A stretch of DNA of 17,802 bases, from the NCBI GenBank assembly GCA_028565635.1, contig JAOXYB010019638.1:1-17802 (forward strand), in the 5' to 3' direction. Shown here piece after piece: positions 8,557 to 17,802 of this stretch (the first letter of the stretch is position 1; every line of letters starts with the position of its first letter). The notes below the pieces were generated by a model. It saw only the letters and a list, made by a program, of their open reading frames with translations. It did no database searches and was not told the DNA's origin. A program made the position numbers and the translations under genes. This DNA is from Phoronis ovalis. Taxonomy: Eukaryota; Phoronida; Phoronidae.

Positions 8557-9311
8557 ATGCAGGATACCATCACCTGGTGTATGCTGGGCGATTTTGATAC
8601 AAAATTGCCAAACGACATTAACGTAAATTGTAAACATCATCAAGGGTCAATAAGCATAAACAGTAGAAAATGATAAACTTTTCATTTTTTGTATATGATC
8701 TTAAATGTTTTATCCTTCAGTCATTATAAATTTAAAAACAAAATCCATCCTTTGTGGTTTGTAGAAAGCATAGGTCGGCTTGTTTTTAAAAAATATTGCA
8801 AACCACGTTTGAGATAGTAAATATGCAACGAACGGATGTTATAAGATCGTATGCCCAAATCTTCAAAAATTTAGATGTAAAGAAACATCTAGTTAACACA
8901 AAAATAGGTAGTCTTTAGATATCTTGAAGTCTCCCAAAGAGGTCTAATATATCGTTTTCTGGAGTAAGTCTTGTAACACAAGGGAAGGGGTTTCAATATA
9001 CATCTAGTTTAGCAAATGGTACTGGATATCTATAAATATTATGTCCTCTGATAGATGATCTGCCTTTAATAATATTTTGAAATACTTTTTTAGTTTTAAG
9101 CATAGCTTATTCCTCGTTTACACATTAGGTTACTCTTTTGCCACTCTACAGTTTGACTTCAATACAGTGGACTATCCCATACTTTTTTTTTTTAAATTAC
9201 AAGATTTAGTAGATGGTGATCAACCCCAACTGCAGATCTCATTTTTTCTACGATAGTACATAATTTATGTCAATGTGATTTTAGCAAAACATCACTGTAA
9301 TGAATATAATT

Positions 9312-9317
9312 TTTATT
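9312..9317 (-). terminator. Candidate AATAAA polyadenylation signal for YAP
   Basis: This is the first exact AATAAA on the minus strand that I found below the YAP stop, and it would give a 3' UTR of about 3.1 kb. An ATTAAA at 9590-9585 is a variant candidate. A GT-rich stretch lies about 80 bases further on (near 9230-9218), farther than is ideal. The assignment is weak because the region is AT-rich. Confidence 0.25.
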
Positions 9318-11350
9318 TTTTTGTTATCTTTTGATACAGACCCAATATAATGGGAGTACATGTTTCATAAAATTGTTGTGTATAAAAATCTACCACTGAA
9401 ACTAGCTGATTAGAAATATAAGATATAAATATATACAAATACTCTCTACTCAAAACCTGGTGCCAGTCTACTAAAGTGCATAAAATAATTTTAACATGTT
9501 TAAAATACATTACATATTGTAAATACTGTCAAACTTGAAGAGTTCTGAATTATTTTAAACCTGACTAAAATCAATAATTCCTAAGTTTAATACCTGTACA
9601 AAACACACTTCTAGACAGTGGCTATGTAAGACAAGAATTTAAAATAATGATTATATTATTCATTGTCATAGTCACATATTCCAACCAACTACTGTGCATG
9701 GCTATAAGCAGAAAGAAGAATAAAATACTGCATAGCACAGTTAGCTCCATACTCAAAATTCAGACTAGACTGCTACAAGTGATGGCAACACCCAACTTTA
9801 AACTATTTGTACATGTATAATATCATAACATAAACAGAAAGAAGCTATTTCATTTCAGAATTTACAATCATTGACTGTTAGCTAAACATGTCTCATCGTT
9901 TACAAAAATTACACTACTGCAATACAGACACGGCCAAAGTGATGAGATAAGCAGTAAGCACCACACTAAAACCGTGTTCTATTCATAGAGCACTTGTCAT
10001 TTTACTATTTAAGACCGTTGATCCTAGCATTTCTCGCAATGTATGTATCAGAAACAGGCTTATATTTAGGGAAATCCTACACTCACTATGATACTGTATT
10101 TATGACAATTAACAAACAGATTAAAACTAGCACCATTTATAGTTCCAATTAAGACTGGTGGTCAATACTGCAATTATTCCCTAAAAACAACCTTTTCCAT
10201 TTACACACAATGATAAGCCAATAGGATGTGAAAGGCACCTGCATGCTGCAGTACAAACATAACCTCTATCTATTAATTAAATATCAGACTATCCCAAGCC
10301 CTTTTTTCATTAAAACACCCAGTAGTATAGCTATATACAGAAATACAATGCAGACCCTGCGGAATTCTGCAGTGAAAAGCTTTAAAAATTCTGTAACAAT
10401 TTATCTACTTATTTTTCAACAGAAATGACAAATGTGGCACTTGGAAGAGCAAATTTCTGCACATATTGTATTATTACGTGATTTTGGTAAGTACAGTTCC
10501 TCAGCATTCTGTTGAAAATTTGAAGAACCCGTTTGTCACAGGATTCTGTTTGTGCTGCCTAATTATGAATACCACAGGGACTGCAATGTTATGAAAGCAC
10601 AGTAAAATATTATATATTGTGCAAGTTACAAAACTCCAACAGGATGTCTTGAACTCGAAATACAAAGTTCTATCTACAAATTACAATGAGATCTATACTT
10701 TACAAGCAGCATGGTCAAAAGCTGTTTTCAAATGATATTGCAAAGTACAACATACAATATTCAAACTGACAAAATCCAGTGACAAAAGTGCTATGAACTT
10801 AGCAGTATCATACAAAGGATAATTTGATTATGAGTAACATTTGATTAAATACCATTTAACTATTACTTAACAATAAAACAGTTTAGTTTTATGAAAGAGT
10901 AAAGTTCATAAATTATCGTTATCTAAGGCACTTACTTATTGTTCATGTTATTACAGATGGCATGGATATGAAACATTACTCTCATGTCACACAAAATTAA
11001 AAGTATTTAAAAATATGAAGCAGCTGGTGGGTGTTATCATAAGGTACAAGAGCTGGAATTGAATAACCTTGCTTGACAACAAGCTCTTCTGGCCTCTTAA
11101 CAGACTATTTGCATGCACTTGAGGGTGCCACACTGAGACCCTTTTGATCCCAGCATCCTTTAGTTATATACAATAAGTTTTTTAAATTTGACTTGAAAAT
11201 CTTTAAAGGTGAAAATTTATCCAAAATAATATCAATAAATAGTTGTTTATGTATTGATAAGCTCACAAAAAAAGAGGGTATTTCTTAGATCAACAAACAT
11301 AAGATTTTTTTTGGTTTTGGTTCAGCATGCGAAGAAAGCATGTTGTGAAC

Positions 11351-11458
11351 GAATCATGTGATCGCACGCAGAATTACATCATTATTCATTCACAAAATGT
11401 AACATGCTGGGAACATTTGGGTCCGAGAGTGGTGGCTCCACCAAGTGCATGCAAATAA
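11351..11458. repeat. Dispersed repeat, copy 2 (between the genes)
   Basis: This is the partner of the repeat at 5030-5146, with the same two blocks GAATCATGTGAT-GCACGCAGAA and GTGGCTCCACCAAGTGCATG in the same order. It lies in the probable YAP 3' UTR or intergenic DNA. No inverted ends or target duplication were seen. Confidence 0.65.
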
Positions 11459-12452
11459 TGTTTGCGATATCATAATCCAAAAGACAATGGACAGTACATT
11501 TATGAAATGGCAAAAAAATACAATCAGGTGCATCTAATGAGTAAATTGTGGATATTGCTCCGAAACTCCATTTCCTTTACTTTCTGTAATGTAAAACATA
11601 CAGGTTAATAAACACAGTATGGTAAGCCTAAATGAATCTAAATGTTATAGAGTAACTTAATTACAAGATATTATAGTTAAGTAACCCGACTATTACATTG
11701 TCAGACTGTATAGTTACAAAGTGCAAACTTTTTTTCCTTTTTGTTTAGGTATATAACAACTTTGTAATTAAAATAACCTAATTTTTAAATTCTAATAGCA
11801 AACCATAAAGTTTAACAATTCTCTATTTTATGGTGCTTCAAAAGAACGTAATAAAAATTCAGTTCTTTACCAAAAACTATTTTACCTAAACATTAACAAA
11901 TGATATGATTACAATCCAATAATTACAAAAGTTACAAGTAACATATTTAAAAGAGTTCAAGTAAACTTAATTAAAATGGTGTTTTTACTACCATTTTTGC
12001 TTATTACAAGTAAAATCCAATTTTACGATAACATTTTAAAAATCATTTTGTGGCAAGATAAATTAGTATAAATTACATGTTACATGTCATAGAAGTACAT
12101 ACTAATGTTACATATCAGTGTGGTACTCATATTTTAATCATCTGCATATATTTTTAGACATAATTTAAAAATATCAAAGTTCATAAAAAAAACTTGCTTC
12201 ACCAAAACAACTCGATAATATTCAGCGAAAAGATAGTGTCATTTCCAGTAAGTTGCAGCAAAATTCCAGTTCCACAGCTTTAAAACCTCATCTTGAGTAT
12301 CATCTTGAGTACCTATGTTTCTTCTTGGTTCAGGTACTTTAAAAAATTTTGCAAGATTTCTCAAAAAATATTGCATTATATATACTTTCTTATTTTGTAG
12401 TAAACTGCTTGTCTCATTGCAAACAATTATAGCTTTAAACCAGCACATTCTG

Positions 12453-12536
12453 TTACAGCCATGTAAGAACATTTTCCATTTTGTCTGTGTTTAAAACAGT
12501 CTCCATGTCATTAAGCAACTCACTGCTGATATCCTC
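12453..12536 (-). CDS. YAP1: YAP terminal exon with PDZ-binding motif
   Basis: The acceptor is TTTTTTAG. The exon has 27 codons plus TAA at 12455-12453: EDISSELLNDMETVL and ENVLTWL at the end. LNDMESVL and the terminal TWL are diagnostic of YAP. TWL is the PDZ-domain ligand that affects nuclear localisation. Drosophila Yorkie lacks this tail, so the host is not drosophilid-like. Confidence 0.95.
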   Translation of the reverse strand, partial: EDISSELLNDMETVLNTDKMENVLTWL

Positions 12537-14968
12537 CTAAAAAAAAGTAAACCAATTATTGAAGATTTACTACAACACATCTAGGATTTCTCAACAGTTG
12601 TTACTTTTTTTCTCATCAACAGAGAGGTATTCAAGTAAATAACTTACTATTTCTATATACAGAAATACAATCAAATTCAAATCCTCAAAATGCAGTAGCT
12701 TATTTATATGGTATAGCAATACTTGGTTACATATGCTCTAACATACAGGTGTATTTTCTCAAAATCTCTTATTGGGACATGCCTAGCCACCCATATCATA
12801 TGACACCCCAAAACTAGTCTTGCTATGACACATGTTTTAATACCAAAAGAGGTGGATCACTGATATAGGCTACTAGTGACTGCATGCACCAGATATCATT
12901 GCAAGTCATTCTTACTATAAACCGACGAGGTTTATTTCGCATTTTTACTCCATTGTGTCTGTTATAGGAACAATGAAATATTGACATTCAAAAACAGTAC
13001 AGTAATTACGGAAAGCAGCTGATAACCTACATGTATGCTTGGTACCAAATCATCACTGTCCATGTTGGCAGTACCATCTGTTCCATCCATACCACCACCT
13101 ATCTCCATAGAACTGAATTCTTGCTGCATCTTACCACCTGAAATGATAGAAAGCTAAAATCAATATTTATTGTTCTCTCCAGAGAAAGAATTACATACAA
13201 ATCGTTGTCTTCATAAATGTTTCAAACCATTACGAAACAGTTAAATTAACTGATACGTAATAACAGAATTTCTTCTCCTCCAAGCATCATTCATACATTT
13301 ACTTCTTAGTTAACCCGTACCATGTAAACATGCATTTTCAGGATTACTAAGATTAAATTTTCCGTCAGTGTTTAGAATCATGAATAATAAGGAAGAAGAT
13401 AATGGTCATAAGCACTAGAATATTATCTTTGACGTAAACAGTAAGGCTTAGTTCATTGCTGCTTTTTCGTGTTCATTAGACGACATGAATATGACCTCAT
13501 TTCACCCTCATAAATTTGCTAATTTTATTGAAATGCACAGCAATAATAACAGGCAATATCTATATACTGAGGAAGATTGCAACTGGAACAAATGCAAACA
13601 TGATTCCTATGTTTTTTGACAAACAAGCACGGAAGAAAATACAGCCTACCAATGTAAAGGCCAAAAACATAAAAGAAAGAAAATAAAGTGAAGCTAATCA
13701 ACACAGAAACGAAACAGGAAATGTATACAAATGCAGGAAGTGGATATGAAACCTTACATACCCCCAGCAACCATCATAGCATCCATTTCTGATACATTAC
13801 TTAGAAAATCATCTGGAGTTCTTGGTAGGCTGTAATTATTCACCATGCCACCTACACAAAAAGATTTCAGTTGTCTTTGAAGTTTGATGGTTAAAATGTT
13901 TCACTATTTTTTTCACAGTTCCACAAGTTTTTTTTTGAAATTACCGTGAGAGTAGATAAGGAAATGAGAGACGGGAGAAAAAGATACCTATCCCCAGAGA
14001 ACTTGAGCATAACTTGTAGAAGCCCTAAAGTTAAGTCTGTACTAAAAGAAACAGCCTTGCTGGGATTGTAGGAGCAAGTCATAAAAGACACCACAGAAAA
14101 ACAGATAGGACAGTGCAATGTAATGAAAACCTCAGAAATGGAACAAAATAACATAGTATTTGATCAACTGCCAATGGGCATAACCTGGGGATAAAACACA
14201 TGTCTCAGTTAATTCTTTTGCATTCAGTAGTTCTGCTTGTTTTTATATCTGTAATTTTCTATTACCACACCACCCTACACGCAAGTATCATCTAGTATAA
14301 TCAGCAGTAACGATAAAAGACTGCAGCATTCCTTTCAAGCCATAATAGTTGGGAACAGCACTGCTCACTCAAAAGGCAAGTTTTGTGAATTAACTAATCC
14401 ACCTATAAGCTGCCATAATCAACAAACTATATGCAACTATCAGTCTCAATCTATTCACAAAACTCACAAATGCACATGACCATATCAGTTAACATTGTGC
14501 TATACAATACCTTGATCACTGTATTGCCTTTTGTTGGTAGAAAATTACATTGTTTGGATTATTGCACATCTGTAGGACTACTGCAAGGTAATTGGATTTA
14601 GGAAATCTTGTGTTTGAAGTCACATATCTCCAATTGTAACAACAAGATTAAATTCCGCAAGTAGGCCGGCACAAAAGATCTCTATTTCCCGACAGGTAAG
14701 AGTTCCTAACTCCAAAATAATGAACGGGGGGGGGGGGGGGCCATTGACATGGCAACCATGATAAAATATGCATAATTAGTATACCTAAGCCACTATCTGC
14801 ACTTTCTTGTCTTGAGTGAAAATCACCAACTGTGCCTTGCCCCAGGAATGGGTCAACCCCACTTGTTGTGACCGTATTTATGTCACCGCTTGCACTATGA
14901 GGTGGCAACTGTTGCATTGGTTCTTCAGATAAGGTTGAACGTATCATCTGCTCTTGCAACATATTACA
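12453..14968 (-). CDS. YAP1: YAP/Yorkie-type transcriptional coactivator, C-terminal 154 residues (partial)
   Basis: The exons in transcript order are 14968-14785, 13851-13762, 13137-13031 and 12536-12453, all in matching phase with GT-AG boundaries. YAP is the Hippo-pathway coactivator that binds TEAD factors in the nucleus and is held in the cytoplasm or degraded after LATS phosphorylation. Visible here are DPFL, the LATS-type site HSRQES with DSGL, the block YSLPRTPDDFL, an acidic activation region (SDDLVP and SSELLNDMETVL) and the PDZ-binding tail VLTWL, which is FLTWL in vertebrates. The TEAD-binding domain, the WW domains and most of the coiled coil are missing and must lie beyond 17802. 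Compared with human YAP, the second degron serine is Gly and the Tyr before HSR is Phe. The identification rests on several collinear motifs and I am confident of it. Vertebrate TAZ (WWTR1) shares the tail, but a single invertebrate YAP is more likely. Confidence 0.92.
13031..13137 (-). CDS. YAP1: YAP exon with Gly/Met-rich linker and acidic segment
   Basis: The acceptor is CATTTCAG and the donor is GTAGGT. The exon encodes GKMQQEFSSMEIGGGMDGTD and ends DSDDLVPSIH. DDLVPSI corresponds to EELMPSL in human YAP. The Gly-rich middle is poorly conserved, as expected for this disordered region. Confidence 0.9.
13762..13851 (-). CDS. YAP1: YAP exon with the PRTPDDFL block
   Basis: The acceptor is TGTGTAG and the donor is GTATGT. 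The exon encodes GMVNNYSLPRTPDDFLSNVS and EMDAMMVAG, with split Gly codons at both ends. It aligns with YSVPRTPDDFLNSVDEMD of human YAP, one of the best-conserved parts of the C-terminus. Confidence 0.94.
14726..14740. repeat. G15 homopolymer in a YAP intron
   Basis: Fifteen G residues in a row on the plus strand appear as a C tract in the YAP pre-mRNA, about 45 bases after the donor of the exon at 14785-14968. The length is probably polymorphic or uncertain in assembly. Confidence 0.9.
14785..14968 (-). CDS. YAP1: YAP exon with LATS/phosphodegron region
   Basis: The acceptor is TTTTACAG and the donor is GTATAC. It has 61 codons plus one base, opening CNMLQEQMIRSTL (probably the end of the coiled coil) and continuing through TVTTSGVDPFL to FHSRQESADSGL. 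HSRQES fits the LATS consensus HxRxxS. The intron interrupts the sequence directly after DSGL, and the following residues are GG rather than the SM of human YAP. Confidence 0.93.
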
Positions 14969-16974
14969 CTGTAAAAGAAAAATTAGCTAATTAGCTTTTG
15001 TTACTTTAGACTGGATGAAAATGAGGCAACAAGTTAATATGTTTACCCAATCAAGGAGGGCACCACTTTTATTCTGTGAATAGGCATATCTTATTAGTGT
15101 CTTGCTGTATACCGATGCTCACATAATCATGCCTCTTACACAATTCTATATTATCAATACCACAGTTTTTAATACATGCTTGTGAAAAAAAAAACAAATT
15201 TTGAATATGTTAAATGACCAAACAGGATAATATCGAATAAGCAGTGTCATTGATAAAAACTTTCTGTATCAGCTGCATCAGTTAGAAAATATCATGATAT
15301 ATCAATATATCAGCAGGTCAAGCTCAGTACATGAAAGCCTGAAAGCTGTGACTGTGGGACAAGCATCACTAAATATTTAGACTTCATTTAATAATAAACT
15401 AAATGTTTAATATTTCTAAAGTGATGTAATATAGAACATGCACAAATTATATCATTATTTCTCAAAGTTAATTGAAACAGTAGACCAATGACTTTTTTGT
15501 GTAGTTTTAATTAAAAGTAAACAAACTTCATTTTCTACTACCTGTACAAATGTAACTAATTATGTTATTTTGATAAACCTGTATGCTATTGTATGTTAGT
15601 TAAGTATATTGTTTGTACTTCTTATACCTACTGGTTATAAACTTCAATATTTTTTTTACACACCTCATTGGTCTAACTTTTCCATTTTAACTGCATATGA
15701 CTTCAGTAAGATAGCTGTTTAAATTTTGCTTAAGCCTCATTATTTCCTGTATTTTCAGGGGTGTTGGCTAATATGAAGTGAAAGGATTTGCCTGGCTTTA
15801 ATATGTGGTATAACTATTCATTCCTAATTTGTCATAGTGATTTAAATGATACAGGTTATAACCTCCAGCCTACACAATATCAGTATTATGTATAATGAGG
15901 AGAAGTGGGAGTTAATGACAATTCTAGCAATTCTGGCATTCCTATTTAAAACACCAATTTTTTGTTAAGTTGTTCTTCAAGCATTAACAATTTTGAAATT
16001 TTGATTATAAACAGCTTTTTGAATTTTAAGTAATATTAAAGAATTTTGCAGTGCATATAGTATATTTAATAATCAGAAGTCTTATGTGAAAGTAATTAAT
16101 AGAAAATGTTCAATTACAGTCCCGTGTCTGCTCCATATACGGTGCAAAGAATGTGAACAAAAAATTGCATTAGTTATGATTTCTTAGTGGATGTGACACT
16201 GATGATGGATATATTTAAATTATATAAGATTTCAATTAATGGACTTAGCTGTATTAGAAGGTTCATAATAGGAATGTGTCCTATAATCCGTATCTTGTTG
16301 CCAGCCACAGTTCTCCACTTACCTTTTTTATAACAATTTGTGCGACGTGTTGACTAGAAATACCCTCTATTAATTTTGATAAGGACGTACAAATTGTCTT
16401 TTTCACCTGTCATTGAGTCAGTGCTATAGCTAACTGCCAGCATAAATATTAATTTTCCAGCAGCACATGATAATTACTGTATTTTAATATAAATCTACTT
16501 AATATCAGACTGGCAGCACAAATTATTTTATAATCTACCTCTAAAGTATTGTGTATTCAGACACCAATATCAACAATTACAGCCCAAATAATAAATAGGC
16601 TTAAGCTGCCAAATAAGATTAAGAATTGAGAGGGTTTGAACCCATTTCTGAACTTGAAGAAGCTTAATATAAATACACACTTCTAGATTATCAATAACAA
16701 ACATGTAATGGGCTTAAATCTTCAGTTTAAGGAGATAAATGTGATGCAGTGAATTAATAAGTGTTATAGCTTACAAAAGAGTGGTGGGTGATAATCATAT
16801 ATGTTCATTGTACATTAAGAACTTTATATCTCAGTTTCAGACAGGATATTATCAGGGACAATTTTTGAGCTCAAAATAGAAAGTAAAAACATAAATAACA
16901 TTGCATTCTTGTAGTATATATATATAGTATGAACAAGTACATTCAAATTAAAATAATTTTTATGATATTGAGGT

Positions 16975-17265
16975 CACGGGAGGGTACTTGACAGAAAAGT
17001 TGGTAGGGGTGTGCAGCCCTGTGGTAAATAAAGATCACCAAAAATATACCCTGTCGTAAATGAAAAAACATGAAAATATACCCTGTTGTAAATAACTCTC
17101 CCGAAATAGATACCCTGTATAAAATTCACTTGTAAATTATATACCATGGTAAATAAATATGGAAAAATTCACGAACCTTAATTTTTCATACCTGTCGTAA
17201 ATGCGTTTTCCAAGAAATACACATATATATATATAGTGACTTTGATTGGCACTACCCCCGGGGTT
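16975..17265. mobile_element. Minisatellite-bearing inverted-end element, copy C (~290 bp)
   Basis: It is collinear with the element at 2495-2966 in the same orientation: GGGTACTTGACA left end, AGGGGTGTGCAGCC, ATACCCTGT-type repeats, the segment TTAATTTTTCATACCTGTCG, and an ATATATATATAGTGACTTTGA right block ending ACTACCCCCGGGG. It lacks about 157 bp of the middle and about 20 bp near the left end relative to the other copy. It lies in the YAP intron. Confidence 0.75.
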
Positions 17266-17544
17266 GTCACCAACTAATTTAATACCTATATGTATATATG
17301 TTATTATAAGAAAGGAAATTTAGTATAGATACATATTCTTAGATAACTACCATTACAGTCATGCCACTACCTTATTAACCAGCCTAGTTACAATTTTTAG
17401 CATTATTATTTACTTCTGACATCGAAACAAAAATACATGTCATTTCCGTTTTGTGGGGTGTGACATTTTAATGTGCAGTATTTTGTAATGCAAGCATGTT
17501 GTACTTAATAAAAACTGCTTCATTAAGGGACTGATCAGAAGTTA

Positions 17545-17802
17545 CCACAGGGGGGGTTGATGCATTTCAAAAACATGGTGCACAAAAAAATTCAACCCCC
17601 CTTCAGGGTTTGCCAAAAAAATTGCAACCCCCCCCCTAAGAACATGCAAAAAAAATCATGACCCCCCCCCTCCGACAGGCGAAGTGAAACTAGGGGGGTC
17701 CGGGGGCATGCCCCCCGGGAATATTTTTTGATATTTCATGTGATTTCCTGCAATCTGGTGCATTTTGGGACTCTTTTTTGCCATGATACATTGTGCCACA
17801 TT
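17545..17802. repeat. G/C-run repeat element at the right edge (partial)
   Basis: A run GGGGGGG at about 17550 is followed by units of the form A-run, TT(C/G)(C)AA, C-run (near 17583-17601, 17615-17637 and 17646-17671). Next come AACTAGGGGGGTCCGGGGGC and the near-palindrome CCGGGGGCATGCCCCCCGG at 17701-17718. The element appears to run off the window. The composition is unlike the AT-rich surroundings, and it is non-coding. I regard it as part of a dispersed invertebrate repeat; the family was not identified. Confidence 0.55.

Larger units (their letters stand above)
8557..12452. other. Non-coding stretch: YAP 3' UTR and intergenic region
   Basis: I see no coding exon in this stretch. Short open frames here, such as 12472-12239 and 9510-9313 (minus) and 10228-10428 (plus), have no recognisable motifs. 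The upper part is probably YAP 3' UTR and the lower part should hold the gene 1 promoter, but no TATA box or other site stands out from the AT-rich background. The one structured item is a repeat copy at 11351-11458. Confidence 0.6.
14969..17802. other. YAP intron (partial), with no earlier YAP exon found
   Basis: The next upstream YAP exons should encode the coiled coil, two WW domains (for example a GWE(Q/M) and WEDPR pattern) and the TEAD-binding segment. I looked for these on the minus strand and found none, so this is read as one long intron that runs off the window. It contains one minisatellite-bearing element (16975-17265) and a G/C-run repeat at the right end. Confidence 0.6.

Noticed and set aside
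12239-12472. Minus-strand 77-codon open frame overlapping the YAP stop
   Set aside because: It is out of frame with the VLTWL tail and lies mostly in 3' UTR; it has no recognisable domain.
13525-14154. Minus-strand open frames at 13525-13770 and 13891-14154 as extra YAP exons
   Set aside because: They lack YAP motifs, and the exons on either side already join in phase without them.
14969-17802. Upstream YAP exons (WW domains, TEAD-binding segment)
   Set aside because: I looked for WW and TEAD-binding patterns on the minus strand and found none.

Overview
The window is animal nuclear DNA: AT-rich, with intron-split genes that have GT-AG boundaries, and scattered transposon remnants. It carries two genes, both on the minus strand. 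Their products and the repeats suggest a (probably marine) invertebrate; the phylum cannot be settled from the sequence alone.

Gene 1 (7855 down to 758) is complete. Nine coding exons join in frame into a 384-residue PLP enzyme of the D-cysteine desulfhydrase / ACC deaminase family. The Schiff-base lysine context (SGNK|VRKLEF), QSNH, VGGSN, GSGGT, PVYTGK and FIHTGG are all present. Thr-306 and Thr-334 stand where true ACC deaminases carry Glu and Leu, which points to D-cysteine desulfhydrase-type chemistry. A 30-residue in-frame extension above the chosen ATG looks like a mitochondrial presequence. The introns hold two 3' ends of LINE retrotransposons (intron 1), a short repeat shared with another site (intron 2), and two non-autonomous elements (intron 6).

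Gene 2 (14968 down to 12453) is the last four coding exons of a YAP/Yorkie-type Hippo-pathway coactivator: 154 residues ending in the PDZ-binding tail VLTWL. The TEAD-binding and WW exons are not seen, so the gene must continue above 17802. The LATS site HSRQES is kept, but the second serine of the vertebrate phosphodegron is Gly and the nearby Tyr is Phe.

Between the genes (8557-12452) there is no coding sequence; its upper part is probably a long YAP 3' UTR. A 410-bp terminal-inverted-repeat element (8147-8556) sits about 200-300 bp upstream of the gene 1 start. Two relatives with similar ends (2495-2966 and 16975-17265) carry arrays of degenerate 31-33-bp repeats, and the second is an internal deletion of the first. 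A G/C-run repeat fills the right end. The two genes share strand and proximity, but nothing suggests that they work together. I found no new multi-gene system; the points of interest are the animal D-cysteine desulfhydrase, the altered YAP degron and the small-element families.
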